Shown here: piece after piece, positions 32,778-41,892 of the stretch
How the letters are laid out: each line of letters starts with the position of its first letter
How positions within the stretch are numbered: the stretch's first letter is position 1
Source: Alkalibacterium sp049389645
Lineage (GTDB): Bacteria > Bacillota > Bacilli > Lactobacillales > Carnobacteriaceae_A
Direction: 5' to 3'
Assembly: GCF_049389645.1 (NCBI RefSeq)
Contig: NZ_CP186540.1
Location: 868,001 to 932,000, forward strand
Length of the DNA stretch: 64,000 nucleotides
Notes under the pieces: model-generated
Told to the model about the DNA's origin: nothing
Databases searched by the model: none
Seen by the model: the letters and a program-made list of their open reading frames with translations, nothing else
Made by a program: the position numbers and the translations under genes

Positions 32778-33340
32778 GTAATTTTCCTCCATATAGTAGT
32801 AGTCATTTATCATTCAATAGTTGTTTTTTAAGGTGATTTTTATATTTCTGATGTAAAACAATAGTACCACTCTTGCCTGGACTATAAAATCTATTAACCA
32901 TTACAGTTATGTTACAGTTCGTTTCAGACAAATTTTGGACAAGATTAACAGAAATACATGGTTTTTGTGAAACCGATAATAACGACTTATTATACCATTG
33001 ATGCCTATGAGAACATTATAGGTAAAGCTTCTTACTCAATTTTTTTTTTTGAAAAACAAGTCAGCGTTCTTTTTTGAGCTGTTCACATTAATTCTCTTTA
33101 ATAAACTCCAGCTTACTTTTAGTAACTTTTTTTATGGGTTCAATATGTAAAAGAACCTCCAGCAGCAGCGCGTGCTGACACTTGAGGCTCTGATTTTTAT
33201 CTGAATTTCAGATACGTTTTATGCTATGTTCAGAAAGCGATAGGGGCTTTTTATACTCTCCTTGACATAGGGTCCAGATTAAAGAAAAACAGTGTATATT
33301 ACTGGTTATCTTTTTTATAGAGTCTAACGATTTTCCGTTT
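32778..33340. promoter_or_regulatory. Upstream region of the M23 gene with WalR box; otherwise no gene
   Basis: Positions 32900-32916 read on the minus strand TGTAACATAACTGTAAT, a perfect match to the WalR (YycF) consensus TGTWAH-N5-TGTWAH. It lies about 125 bp upstream of the start codon of the wall hydrolase gene. The rest of this 560-bp gap holds a hairpin at 33151-33189 (CCTC/GAGG with an inner CAGCA/TGCTG stem) that probably ends the M20 gene, and no convincing open frame. Confidence 0.7.
33151..33189 (-). terminator. Probable terminator of the M20 gene
   Basis: On the minus strand GCCTCAAGTGTCAGCA and TGCTGCTGGAGG form an interrupted hairpin followed by TTCTTTT, about 150 bp after the M20 stop codon. 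Confidence 0.45.
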
Positions 33341-34465
33341 TCATTGGTCCGTCATATTTGCGAGCGCCTTAAACATTTCTACTCCACGCAGAATATTTTC
33401 ATCCCGATAATCATAGGCACTCGTGTGTATTTGGGGGTACTCTTCGCCGTTTCCGATATAGAAAAACGCACCTTTTATACGCTTTGTATAGTGTCCAAAA
33501 TCTTCGGATCCGCGGTAGGCTTTTTCTAACTCAGTGTACTCATATCCTAATGATTCAGCTGCTTGGTGTACCTTTTCCACGTTTTCTTTATGATTGAATG
33601 TTTCAGGAAATTCATCTTGATAAGTAAATGCTACCTGTAATTGTTCTTGTGAGGCTAACTCTTTTGCGAAAGTTTCAACGTTCGCTTGTAACCGGTCTAA
33701 ATCTTTTTCTGCATACGCACGAATAGTTAATTTCAAATCCCCTTCTCCTGGAGAAACACCAAAAGCTTCGGACCCCAAAGCGATTTGAATGACCGTAGCC
33801 AAAACCTCCCCAGTGTACTCTTTTAACTCCGTAAATCCTGGAAGGGCTTGAACCACTTTTGCAATCGCTAAAGCAGGATTTTGTCCATCTTCCGGTTGAC
33901 TTGCATGGGCTGGTGTCCCTTCAAAATGAATCGTCATTCCTTTAGAAGCAAAATGAGTCGTTCCTTCCCGGGCAGCTATCGCTTGATGAGGAAGACCGCT
34001 AAAGTTATGGTATCCATAAATTTCATCGATCTGTTCATCTTCGATCAAATCCACACATTGAATCGCTCCATCACCTGTTTCTTCAGCTGGTTGAAACAAA
34101 AAGAAAATGTTGTTTGCTGCTCCTTCTTGATCAACTTCCAAAGCGAATCCAATCATCGTTGCTGCATGCCCATCGTGCCCGCATTTGTGTGCTTTTCCTG
34201 GGATTTTAGAAGCCCAAGGTAATTCAATTGCCTCATCCATTGGAAGGGCATCGAAATCTGTACGAAAAGCAATATTCAATCGATCATTTCCAGCTCGATA
34301 AACCGCATAAAACCAATTTCCTTTATCTACAACTTCTAGATCCGTTTGTTCTTTTAAAAAATCCATTAACCGTTGCTTGGTCCATGTTTCTTCATTTGAA
34401 AGTTCGGGATGTTGGTGTAATTCGTGCCTTAAAGCTACTGCTTTTCTATAATTTTCTTGTTTCAT
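33341..34465 (-). CDS. M20 family metallo-amidohydrolase
   Basis: The 374-residue enzyme belongs to the M20D amidohydrolases (hippurate hydrolase, N-acyl-amino acid deacylase, N-acetyl-diaminopimelate deacetylase). It has RHELHQHPELSNEE at the N-terminus, the metal-ligand CGHDGHAATMIG near residue 95, the catalytic Glu pair in FQPAEETGDGA near residue 128, a dimerisation lid with GTPAHASQPEDG, and GSEDFGHYT near the C-terminus. The substrate is an N-acylated amino acid or peptide not fixed by sequence. It is monocistronic with its start after GAGAAGGGC. Confidence 0.88.
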   Translation of the reverse strand: MKQENYRKAVALRHELHQHPELSNEETWTKQRLMDFLKEQTDLEVVDKGNWFYAVYRAGNDRLNIAFRTDFDALPMDEAIELPWASKIPGKAHKCGHDGHAATMIGFALEVDQEGAANNIFFLFQPAEETGDGAIQCVDLIEDEQIDEIYGYHNFSGLPHQAIAAREGTTHFASKGMTIHFEGTPAHASQPEDGQNPALAIAKVVQALPGFTELKEYTGEVLATVIQIALGSEAFGVSPGEGDLKLTIRAYAEKDLDRLQANVETFAKELASQEQLQVAFTYQDEFPETFNHKENVEKVHQAAESLGYEYTELEKAYRGSEDFGHYTKRIKGAFFYIGNGEEYPQIHTSAYDYRDENILRGVEMFKALANMTDQ

Positions 34466-34887
34466 CTGTATGCCCTTCTCTCATTTTACTCGTTGAGTCC
34501 GAAATTTCAGATATGTAACAGTGCAAAAGAAACTGTTTGACGAAAATGAAATCTGTTAAGACGTCCTCCTGTTTCAATCAAAAAACAAAGCGTATTTGCG
34601 CATTATACTAACGCTAAAGAGGTGAAATAGCAATTCATATTCTTTATAGACACCGCTCCTCACTTTCTCGCTATTTTCAAAAGACAGGAAACCCTAAAGG
34701 ATTTGTATGATTCTTCAAAAGAATATATTTCATTTTATAATCATAGTCGTTATCAAAAAAATTAAAGAAGATGACCCCGATAAGCTAATGGGGTCATCTT
34801 CTTTGGACTGCATAGTGTCGTTTTTTAAAAGTGTATAGTTTAAAGGTAGTCATTCACTGGGATACTTTCAAATTTTCATTGAAAGTA
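34466..34887. other. Intergenic stretch with one terminator, no gene seen
   Basis: Apart from the hairpin at 34764-34804, this 420-bp gap shows only AT-rich sequence. TATACT at about 34605 followed by GAGGTG could be a promoter and ribosome-binding site, but no ATG-led frame follows it. A decayed gene is possible. Confidence 0.4.
34764..34804 (-). terminator. Terminator of the DUF1456 gene
   Basis: AAAGAAGATGACCCC pairs perfectly with GGGGTCATCTTCTTT around an 11-base loop. On the minus strand it is followed by AATTTTTTT. It lies about 85 bp after the DUF1456 stop codon. Confidence 0.75.
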
Positions 34888-35415
34888 TTACTCTCCTCTA
34901 TATTTCAAGGTCAGTCCCTTGAGGAAATTCCTTGCGTATCTATCCCCGCATTCCTGATAATTGCGGTGATCTTCTTTTCTCAAAACGGCACTCAACTCAC
35001 CTTTTGAAATACTGACTCCGGCATCATCAAGAATATCCAAAACATCTTCATTTGTAAGCGATAAGGCAACTTTCACTTTTTTCAGCAAAATATTATTGAC
35101 GTCTTTACTGTGTTTCAAAGAGAACGTCATTTTTACTGGTTCTCCCGTTTTTGATACTTGTCTCCCTCTTTTATAGACGATCAATCCATTGAGAAAAGAT
35201 TCCAGCATCAGATCTGTACAATCTTCCTTGTACAGATTTTCTGAGAATTCATCTTCTTCATCCACCTGAATATCTTTTTCATCCTGTTTTGAAAGGAGTT
35301 GTCTCACTTCTTGCATGGGTATCTCCATTTCACCCAATTTAAAAATCTCTACCATTTCTGAATCCTTTAACTCCAGCGCATAGCGCAGTCGTAGCAATCG
35401 GTCATTATTATTCAT
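34888..35415 (-). CDS. DUF1456 family protein (YehS-like)
   Basis: A 175-residue protein with two copies of the DUF1456 unit. The first (NDRLLRLRYALELKDSEMVEIF ... EVRQLLSKQDE) covers residues 4-80 and the second (NNILLKKVKVALSLTNEDVLDIL ... ELSAVLRKEDHRNY) residues 105-170. Each ends in a conserved C-terminal patch (MLESFLNGLIVYKRG and RNFLKGLTLKYRG). The function of this widespread family is unknown. AGGAAGGTGC precedes the start. Monocistronic. Confidence 0.88.
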   Translation of the reverse strand: MNNNDRLLRLRYALELKDSEMVEIFKLGEMEIPMQEVRQLLSKQDEKDIQVDEEDEFSENLYKEDCTDLMLESFLNGLIVYKRGRQVSKTGEPVKMTFSLKHSKDVNNILLKKVKVALSLTNEDVLDILDDAGVSISKGELSAVLRKEDHRNYQECGDRYARNFLKGLTLKYRGE

Positions 35416-35769
35416 TGTTTCAGCACCTTCCTGATCATAATCATCATGTGTTTTCTACTATAGTATACCGGGAACGGGCATTAATTTAAAATGAATTTCA
35501 GTGGGGATCACCAAAACTCATCGTTCCTAAACAAACAGCTTAATATCTAGTCCTGTATTTTCGAATTCCATGGTCTATATGAGTACATGTTCCCTTGATT
35601 TGACATAATAACTGTACCGAATAAATGGATAACATCTGTGTTGTGAATTTAGTGTTCCAAACCAATATTAAAAAGAAAGCCACCCACGTATTTAAACGGA
35701 ATCAAATCCAGTCGGTATTAACGAAATTTTTTTTTGGATAATGACCATGAAAGGTGCTGTATCATCAGC
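35416..35769. other. Intergenic stretch, promoters only
   Basis: TATACT on the minus strand at about 35462 is the likely -10 of the DUF1456 gene. On the plus strand TTGACA at 35598 has a weak -10 (TAAATG) 16 bp later. No further gene or structured element was seen. Confidence 0.35.
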
Positions 35770-36042
35770 ATGATTTATGTGAGCATATTTCTGGCTATAA
35801 TTTATGTGTTGATTATTTCTCCAGCCAATATCGTCTTAGCTTTCCTGATCGATGCAGGTATTGCTGAATTGTCTGGGACCTTTACATTATCTTGGACAGT
35901 TCTGGCTCTAGTCTCCAACTTAGTACTAGTGATTTGGACCGAACCATATCCGAATGAAAAAAATATATCTAAAAACAAACAACCTACTGATAGTCACTGT
36001 CAAAGTGTAACCATCTGCAGGTTGTTTTTATTCGCATATTAA
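35770..36042 (+). CDS. Possible small membrane protein, unknown function
   Basis: From the ATG of MIYVSIFLAIIYVL the frame gives 90 residues with two hydrophobic helices (3-27 and about 42-58) and then WTEPYPNEKN and a polar tail. The upstream sequence AAAGGTGC lies 16 bases away, far for a ribosome-binding site. A probable terminator hairpin (AAACAACCT/AGGTTGTTT, 35977-36027) lies inside the last 20 codons, so either the true gene once ended earlier or the frame is partly spurious. No family recognised. Confidence 0.38.
   Translation: MIYVSIFLAIIYVLIISPANIVLAFLIDAGIAELSGTFTLSWTVLALVSNLVLVIWTEPYPNEKNISKNKQPTDSHCQSVTICRLFLFAY
35977..36030 (+). terminator. Probable terminator with large loop
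   Basis: A 9-bp stem AAACAACCT/AGGTTGTTT encloses 33 bases with a small inner CACT/AGTG hairpin and is followed by TTTTTA-like sequence. It overlaps the end of the possible small membrane protein gene. Confidence 0.4.
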
Positions 36043-36080
36043 GGAACGTGCTTTGATTCTGTAATGAATATACATCACTT

Positions 36081-36365
36081 TTAGTTGACTTTTTCAGCTT
36101 CTTTTCTGACTCGGACGGGTTCTGAATTTTTGTCACCCGAAAGCAATTTTTCAGCAATGATCAATAAGATGGGCAGAATGACATCATCCGCATAGCCGAC
36201 CATTGGAATGAAGTCAGGAATCAGATCGATCGGACTGATGATGTAAAGGACGATTCCCAACACCATCACTTTTCTTCTCGTATTGACTTTGGCGTCAAAA
36301 AGAGACTCGATCAACATTTTGATTTGCGTCATGGGCGTTCTTCTCTGTTTTTTATAAAGTTTCAT
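36081..36365 (-). CDS. DUF1232 (YkvA) family membrane protein
   Basis: A 94-residue protein with the DUF1232 core: RKVMVLGIVLYIISPIDLIPDFIPMVGYADDVILPILLI (residues 32-70), in which YxxSPIDLIPDFIPxxGYxDD is diagnostic. It is expected to be an inner membrane-associated helical hairpin. The function is unknown. A C-terminal basic tail follows. AAGGGTGC lies upstream of the start. Confidence 0.88.
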   Translation of the reverse strand: MKLYKKQRRTPMTQIKMLIESLFDAKVNTRRKVMVLGIVLYIISPIDLIPDFIPMVGYADDVILPILLIIAEKLLSGDKNSEPVRVRKEAEKVN

Positions 36366-36821
36366 CTGTCAGCACCCTTTCATGATTACTTGTTGTTTAT
36401 TTCGATGTTTTTCAGTCACGTAATTCACATTGGCCTTTATTTTTTTGTACAACAATAGTATAACTTTACCTTTTTAAAAAATAAATCAGTCTTAAGGACT
36501 ATTTATAAATTATTCACTATTTAGTTCATAATTTCACCTCGCATATTGAATTCTGCTCAACATCATGAGCTAAAGCGTTTCCCTTTTATACACTCTGTTA
36601 TTTTATTTTTAAATACTTCAAAATGGAAAACGTATTATCTTGCTATATGTTAGACATTCCGGTAGTAAAGTACTAGTATGTATAAGACTTATGAAGAACA
36701 AGGGCCAGATCATAACCGCAAAAGTGGTGGGTTCTATAACCATTCTCGAATGGATTAAATCTAAGTAAAAACTAATAAATAACTGAGTAATTTATATAAA
36801 CAAAAATTTAGGAGTGGTCAA
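36366..36821. other. Intergenic stretch, no supported gene
   Basis: This 456-bp AT-rich gap contains a 26-codon frame from 36678 (MYKTYEEQGPDHNRKSGG) without a ribosome-binding site, and TAGGAG just before the TRIC-like gene. No convincing promoter pair, repeat or RNA structure was seen. Confidence 0.35.
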
Positions 36822-37448
36822 ATGACAGTGACATGGGATGTATTGGATATTTTGGGTGCCATAGCTTTTGGGATAAGTGGAACACTGGTTGCTTCAGAAG
36901 AGAACTACGATTTATTGGGAGCGTATATTCTGGGGTTCACCACCGCTTTTGGTGGGGGTACGATCCGGAACTTACTGCTAGGAGTATCCGTTGAGGGAAT
37001 ATGGATGCAAAAAAACTTATTCATCATTGCGTTTGTTTCCATCACCTTTGCCTTTTTCTTCCCGCACAAATGGAAGCCCCGTTTTAAGCATAGTGCCGTC
37101 TTTTTTGATGCCGTCGGATTGGCTGCGTTCGCAATTCAAGGATCAAATTATGCGGTCTCGATTGAGGCGCCGGTCATTGCCGTTGTGGTTGCTGCTGTCA
37201 TGACCGGTGTCGGTGGAGGATTGGTACGGGATCTACTTGCCGGACGCAAACCGATGATATTCTATTCAGAAATTTATGCCTTATGGGCTGCCTTAGCCGG
37301 GTTATTTATTGGACTTGACTGGATAAGCGGACCTTACGTCGTGACCATTTTATTCATTGCGCTTATCATCTTGAGGGTAGCATCGGTCTATTATAAATGG
37401 ACCCTTCCCCACTATTTTTCCGCACAAAAGAGGTTTGGTTTTGATTAA
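36822..37448 (+). CDS. Trimeric intracellular cation channel (TRIC/UPF0126) family protein
   Basis: A 208-residue protein with seven membrane segments made of two UPF0126 repeats. Each carries the glycine-rich GGGxxRDxLLG-like motif: TTAFGGGTIRNLLLGV near residue 45 and TGVGGGLVRDLLAGRKP near residue 128. Bacterial TRIC proteins form trimeric potassium/cation channels. The length is normal for the family (about 205). TTTAGGAGTGG precedes the start. It is monocistronic, with a shared terminator downstream. Confidence 0.9.
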   Translation: MTVTWDVLDILGAIAFGISGTLVASEENYDLLGAYILGFTTAFGGGTIRNLLLGVSVEGIWMQKNLFIIAFVSITFAFFFPHKWKPRFKHSAVFFDAVGLAAFAIQGSNYAVSIEAPVIAVVVAAVMTGVGGGLVRDLLAGRKPMIFYSEIYALWAALAGLFIGLDWISGPYVVTILFIALIILRVASVYYKWTLPHYFSAQKRFGFD

Positions 37449-37465
37449 ACTGAAATTAAGCACAC

Positions 37466-37518
37466 AAAAAAGCACTCTCGTTTCGGACTATACCCTAGCC
37501 CGATCGAGAGTGTTTTTT
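37466..37518. terminator. Bidirectional terminator between the TRIC gene and purB
   Basis: AAAAGCACTCTCG and CGAGAGTGTTTTTTT form a stem with a 24-base loop between the convergent TRIC gene and the end of the purine operon. Confidence 0.75.
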
Positions 37519-37569
37519 TCTGTGATGCTATCGTCTCTTTGTAGTTGCAATAGTTCACCGGTACTTCGT

Positions 37570-38868
37570 TCAGTCGCCTAAGCCGACACGTTCAAAGATC
37601 TCATCAACATTTTTCAGATGATAAGTGTAATCAAAGGCATCATCCAATTCTTCCTGGTTCAGTAACGACATGATTCTTTCATTTTTTTCCAGTAAGGGCT
37701 TGAATGCGGTCTGTTTGTCCCATGCTTCCGCTGTCCGCGGCTGTACCAGATCATAGGCATCTTCTCTGCTCAAGCCTTTATCGATCAGTTTCAACAGCAC
37801 CCGCTGGCTGTATATCAGTCCAAACGTCGCATTCATGTTCCGTTTCATATTTTCAGGGAACACGGTCAGATCACGTACAATATTGGTAAACCGATTCAAC
37901 ATGTAATTTAAAAGCGTCGTACTGTCCGGCAGTATAATGCGTTCGGCCGAAGAATGGGAAATATCGCGTTCGTGCCATAACGTGACATTTTCATAAGCCG
38001 TCATCATATGTCCACGTATAACACGAGCAAGTCCGACCATGTTTTCTGATCCGATCGGGTTGCGTTTATGCGGCATGGCTGATGAGCCTTTTTGGCCTTT
38101 AGCAAAGCCCTCTTCTACTTCTCTTGTTTCTGACTTTTGTAGTCCGCGAATTTCAGTCGCAAACTTCTCTACACTGGTTGCAATGAGTGCTATCGAGCTT
38201 AAATATTCAGCATGCAGATCACGTGGCAGGACTTGAGTCGAAATTTCTTGTGGACGTGTCCCTAATTTTTCACAGACAAATTTTTCTACGAATGTCGGAA
38301 TGTTGGCAAAGGTCCCGACTGCTCCGCTTATTTTGCCCGCTTCCACTCCTTTTGCTGCATGTTCAAAGCGTTCGATATGGCGTTTCATTTCAGAATACCA
38401 AAGAGCGAGTTTCAATCCAAAGGTGGTCGGTTCGGCATGTACCCCGTGTGTTCGACCCATCGTCACCGTATATTTATGTTCTTTGGCTTTTTCACCGATC
38501 ACTTCAAGCAATTGCTGCAGGTCATGTCTCAACACATCATTCACTTGTTTCAGCTGGTAACCATAGGCTGTATCCACGACATCAGTGCTGGTCAAGCCAT
38601 AATGGACCCATTTCTTTTCGTCGCCGAGTGATTCAGAAACCGAACGGGTAAACGCAACAACGTCGTGTTTGGTCTGCTGTTCGATTTCTAGAATGCGCTT
38701 GATATCAAACGAGGCATTCTCACGAATTTTCTGAACATCTTCTTTAGGGATCACTCCCAATTCTGCCCAGGCCTCGTCTGCTAAAATTTCAACTTCCAGC
38801 CAGGACTGATAGCGGTTTTGTTCTGACCAGAGTTCTTTCATTTCAGGTCTTGAATAGCGTTCGATCAT
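37570..38868 (-). CDS. purB: Adenylosuccinate lyase
   Basis: The 432-residue enzyme performs two steps: SAICAR to AICAR plus fumarate, and adenylosuccinate to AMP. The fumarase-superfamily signature is SSAMPHKRNPIGSE near residue 263, with the catalytic His in GRTHGVHAEP near residue 140 and TSTDVVDTA near residue 93. The length is normal. It is the last gene of the purine operon here, 12 bp after purK, whereas in B. subtilis purEKB opens the operon. Confidence 0.96.
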   Translation of the reverse strand: MIERYSRPEMKELWSEQNRYQSWLEVEILADEAWAELGVIPKEDVQKIRENASFDIKRILEIEQQTKHDVVAFTRSVSESLGDEKKWVHYGLTSTDVVDTAYGYQLKQVNDVLRHDLQQLLEVIGEKAKEHKYTVTMGRTHGVHAEPTTFGLKLALWYSEMKRHIERFEHAAKGVEAGKISGAVGTFANIPTFVEKFVCEKLGTRPQEISTQVLPRDLHAEYLSSIALIATSVEKFATEIRGLQKSETREVEEGFAKGQKGSSAMPHKRNPIGSENMVGLARVIRGHMMTAYENVTLWHERDISHSSAERIILPDSTTLLNYMLNRFTNIVRDLTVFPENMKRNMNATFGLIYSQRVLLKLIDKGLSREDAYDLVQPRTAEAWDKQTAFKPLLEKNERIMSLLNQEELDDAFDYTYHLKNVDEIFERVGLGD

Positions 38869-38880
38869 ATCGTCAGTCTC

Positions 38881-40017
38881 CTAATTCCAAATTTTCGTTT
38901 CATCAATAGCGTGTAAAGTTTCTTCTATATTATCAGTCAAGATAGTGACGTGTCCCATTTTACGTCCGACTTTGACGCCTATTTTCCCGTAGTCGTGGAC
39001 ATGCCATGATGGCTGAGTGTTGTTCAGCTCCAACGCCTGGTCAAAATGCTCGCCCAGGATATTGATCATCACAGCTGGTTTCAATAATTCGACCTCAGGT
39101 AAGGGATACCCGCAGATGGCCCGGATGTGTAGGTCGAATTGAGACTCTGTACAGGCTTCGATCGAATAATGTCCCGAATTATGCGGACGTGGCGCTAATT
39201 CGTTGGCGTAGATTTTTCCGGATTCCGTTAAGAACAGCTCCACACCAAGAATCCCCACCAGCTGCATTTTCTCAGCAATGGTTTTTGCCATTCTTTCTGC
39301 TTCTTTCGATGTATCTTCTGAAACACGTGCCGGCACTATGCTTTCAAGCAAAATATTATCCTGATGAATATTCTCTGAAACAGGTAGGGTCACGACATCA
39401 CCCGTTTCATTACGGGCCACCATGATCGATATTTCTTTGTCGAAGGATACCCACTCTTCCAGGACACATGTGCCCTTTCCGAGTAGATCCAACGCTTCTT
39501 CAATGTCTGACTGCGACCTCAAAACGACCTGACCTTTTCCGTCGTATCCCCCGCGAATGGTTTTCAATACTGCAGGGTAGCCGAGGGTTTTTAGCCCTTC
39601 TGTTAAGTCAGCTTCTGTTTCGATTTTAGCATAGGAGGCAATTGAAATGCCTGCTTTTTTCAAGAATTCTTTTTCATTTAAACGGTTTTGAGTGATCAAA
39701 AGCAACTCTGTCCCTTGTGGAATCGCGATAGCGACTTTTTCGAGGACCCGCTCGATCGTTTGGGCATCGACGTTTTCAAATTCGTACGTCAGCACGTCAC
39801 TGCGCTCGGCCAGTTCTTTCAATGCTTCTAAATCATCGTAGGCGGCTTCGATATGCCAGTCGGCTACCTGAGCAGTTGGACAGTCGGGTGTGGGATCCAA
39901 AACAGCTATCCGGTACCCTCTTTCTTTGGCGGAAAAAGCCATCATCCGGCCGAGTTGTCCGCCACCAATGATGCCGATCGTGCTTCCAGGCTTGATTTGT
40001 TTAGACAAGAGCGTCAC
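38881..40017 (-). CDS. purK: 5-(Carboxyamino)imidazole ribonucleotide synthase
   Basis: The 378-residue ATP-grasp enzyme carboxylates AIR to N5-CAIR with bicarbonate and ATP. It has the N-terminal TIGIIGGGQLGRMMAFSAK nucleotide-type motif, AVLKTIRGGYDGKGQ (ATP grasp) near residue 152, EEWVSFDKEISIMVARN and ELAPRPHNSGHYSIEAC near residue 267. It overlaps purE by 17 bp, so translation is coupled. PurK plus class I PurE is the bacterial route to CAIR. Confidence 0.96.
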   Translation of the reverse strand: MTLLSKQIKPGSTIGIIGGGQLGRMMAFSAKERGYRIAVLDPTPDCPTAQVADWHIEAAYDDLEALKELAERSDVLTYEFENVDAQTIERVLEKVAIAIPQGTELLLITQNRLNEKEFLKKAGISIASYAKIETEADLTEGLKTLGYPAVLKTIRGGYDGKGQVVLRSQSDIEEALDLLGKGTCVLEEWVSFDKEISIMVARNETGDVVTLPVSENIHQDNILLESIVPARVSEDTSKEAERMAKTIAEKMQLVGILGVELFLTESGKIYANELAPRPHNSGHYSIEACTESQFDLHIRAICGYPLPEVELLKPAVMINILGEHFDQALELNNTQPSWHVHDYGKIGVKVGRKMGHVTILTDNIEETLHAIDETKIWN

Positions 40018-40489
40018 TACTTTCCAATACTTTCTGTTTCATTGCTTCTCTTCTTGAGTCGATTCGTTCAGCGATCTCTAAATCAGTAGCACCCAGTATC
40101 TGCGCTGCCAGAAGTCCGGCATTCGTTGCCCCGGCTTTGCCGATCGCGACGGTCGCAACGGGTACGCCGCCAGGCATCTGAACAATGGACAACAATGAAT
40201 CCAGTCCATTCAAAGCCTTGGATTGCACCGGGACACCGATGACCGGCAGCGTCGTTTTTGCCGCCAGCATGCCCGGTAAATGAGCGGCGCCTCCTGCTCC
40301 GGCGATGATCACTTTGATGCCGCGCACTCTTGCCTGTGTTGCATACTCAAACATCAAATCGGGTGTGCGGTGTGCAGAAACGACCTTTTTCTCATAGCCT
40401 ATCTTCAGTTCGTCCAGCACCTCACACGTGTGTTTCATCGTTTCCCAGTCTGATGTGCTTCCCATAACGACTCCTACTTCGATTGCCAA
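40001..40489 (-). CDS. purE: N5-carboxyaminoimidazole ribonucleotide mutase
   Basis: The 162-residue enzyme moves the carboxylate of N5-CAIR to C4. Class I PurE marks are VVMGSTSDWETMKH at the start, VSAHRTPDLMFEYA near residue 41, AGAGGAAHLPGMLAAKT and MPGGVPVATVAIGKAGATNAGLLA. The start ATG is followed by AIEVGV. It overlaps purK and lies 51 bp after purD. Confidence 0.96.
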   Translation of the reverse strand: MAIEVGVVMGSTSDWETMKHTCEVLDELKIGYEKKVVSAHRTPDLMFEYATQARVRGIKVIIAGAGGAAHLPGMLAAKTTLPVIGVPVQSKALNGLDSLLSIVQMPGGVPVATVAIGKAGATNAGLLAAQILGATDLEIAERIDSRREAMKQKVLESSDALV

Positions 40490-40540
40490 ATCAAACGCCT
40501 CCCAGTTTAGTGATCAACTACTCTTTCCTCTAGTTTACTC

Positions 40541-41797
40541 TTATAGTGCCTTGTTTCCAATATCAGTCCGGTATACACAACCGGTTGTATCCACTGACGC
40601 AAGCGCCCGGTAGATGTTATCTTGTGCATCTTTCATCGTTTCCCCTGATGCTTCGACCAAATAAATACGTCCACCATTTGAAACTAATTCGCCCGCTTCT
40701 TCTTTGACTCCTGCGAAGTATAAATGAACGCTCTCTGTTGATTCAGGAAGAGTCAACGGGATACTTTTCTGATAGTTTTCCGGGTATCCTTCTGCGGCAA
40801 CGACAACGCCTAAACTCACCCCGTCTTTTTTCCAGATCAGTTCAGGTTCGTTATCTTCTAATAAATCAGTGATCACCTGAGCCAGGTCAGATTCCAATCG
40901 GTTCATCAGTACTTGGGTTTCAGGGTCACCAAAACGCGCATTGAACTCGATCGTTTTAGGTCCTTCGTCTGTCGCCATCACGCCCGCATACAATATACCC
41001 ACAAAAGGCGTCCCGTTTTCCACCATTCCAACAGCGGCAGGTACCAGAATTCGTTCAACGGCTTCTTTCACGATAGATTCTGCTATGTGCGGCACGGGTG
41101 CGTAAGCTCCCATCCCTCCCGTATTGGGTCCTTTATCCCCTTCAAGCAGACGTTTATGGTCTTGAGAAATGACCATCGGGTAAACTTTATCGCCCTTGAC
41201 GAATGCCATCAGGGAAAATTCTTCGCCTGTTAAGTATTCTTCGATGACCACTCTAGCATTGAGTGCGCCATATTTCTGGTCCAGCATCATATCTTTTAGA
41301 GCGTTTAGTGCTTCTTCCTTTGTTTCAGCAACGACGACACCCTTACCTGCAGCCAGGCCATCTGCCTTTATCACGACCGGAACAATCCCTTGCTCGATAT
41401 ACTTGCTTGCTGAAGTGTAATCCCCGAATGACTGATAGTCTGATGTCGGGATCTTATTTTTCACCATCAGTTCTTTTGCAAATTCTTTTGAAGCTTCGAT
41501 CAATGTCGCAGCTTTTGAGGGACCGAATATTTTCAATCCTTCTGCCTGGAAATCATCTACTATGCCGTTAAACAACGGTATTTCTGGTCCGACGATCGTC
41601 CAGGAAATGTTCTCTTTTTTTGCGAAGTTGATCAAAGCCGCGTGATCAGACTGGTCTATCTCCAAAACTTCAATGCCGTCTTTTTTCATACCTGCATTTC
41701 CCGGCGCACAAAAAACGGTCTCGACTTGTTCACTTGATAAAAGCTTATTAGCAATCGCGTGCTCGCGACCGCCTCCCCCGACAACTAAAAGTTTCAC
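40541..41797 (-). CDS. purD: Phosphoribosylamine-glycine ligase
   Basis: PurD joins glycine to phosphoribosylamine with ATP (ATP-grasp). The GTG start is chosen: AAGGGGAG lies six bases before it and the protein then begins with the family's VKLLVVGGGGREHAI, giving 418 residues as usual. Further marks are VGPEIPLFNGIVD, VVIKADGLAAGKGVVVA near residue 138, TGGMGAYAPVP and IEFNARFGDPETQ near residue 282. The gene follows purN-purH after 95 bp that contain a terminator-like hairpin, the largest gap inside the operon. Confidence 0.96.
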   Translation of the reverse strand: MKLLVVGGGGREHAIANKLLSSEQVETVFCAPGNAGMKKDGIEVLEIDQSDHAALINFAKKENISWTIVGPEIPLFNGIVDDFQAEGLKIFGPSKAATLIEASKEFAKELMVKNKIPTSDYQSFGDYTSASKYIEQGIVPVVIKADGLAAGKGVVVAETKEEALNALKDMMLDQKYGALNARVVIEEYLTGEEFSLMAFVKGDKVYPMVISQDHKRLLEGDKGPNTGGMGAYAPVPHIAESIVKEAVERILVPAAVGMVENGTPFVGILYAGVMATDEGPKTIEFNARFGDPETQVLMNRLESDLAQVITDLLEDNEPELIWKKDGVSLGVVVAAEGYPENYQKSIPLTLPESTESVHLYFAGVKEEAGELVSNGGRIYLVEASGETMKDAQDNIYRALASVDTTGCVYRTDIGNKAL

Positions 41798-41863
41798 TGT
41801 CTTCTCCCCTTCATAATACCTAATTGTGCTTTTTTGTGCTTTTTTCTGTCTATGTAAAAAGGA

Positions 41864-41883
41864 AAGAGAGGTTTCCCTCTCTT
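41864..41883 (-). terminator. Hairpin with GAAA tetraloop between purH and purD
   Basis: On the minus strand AAGAGAGG-GAAA-CCTCTCTT is an 8-bp stem with a stable GNRA loop, followed by TCCTTTTTAC. It looks like a weak Rho-independent terminator or an mRNA processing barrier 10 bases after the purH stop. Partial termination would lower purDEKB relative to the upstream genes. Confidence 0.6.
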
Positions 41884-41892
41884 CGATCAAAT

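Noticed and set aside
36678..36757. 26-codon frame between the YkvA-like and TRIC-like genes
   Set aside because: No ribosome-binding site, no promoter and no recognisable family; its length is expected by chance.
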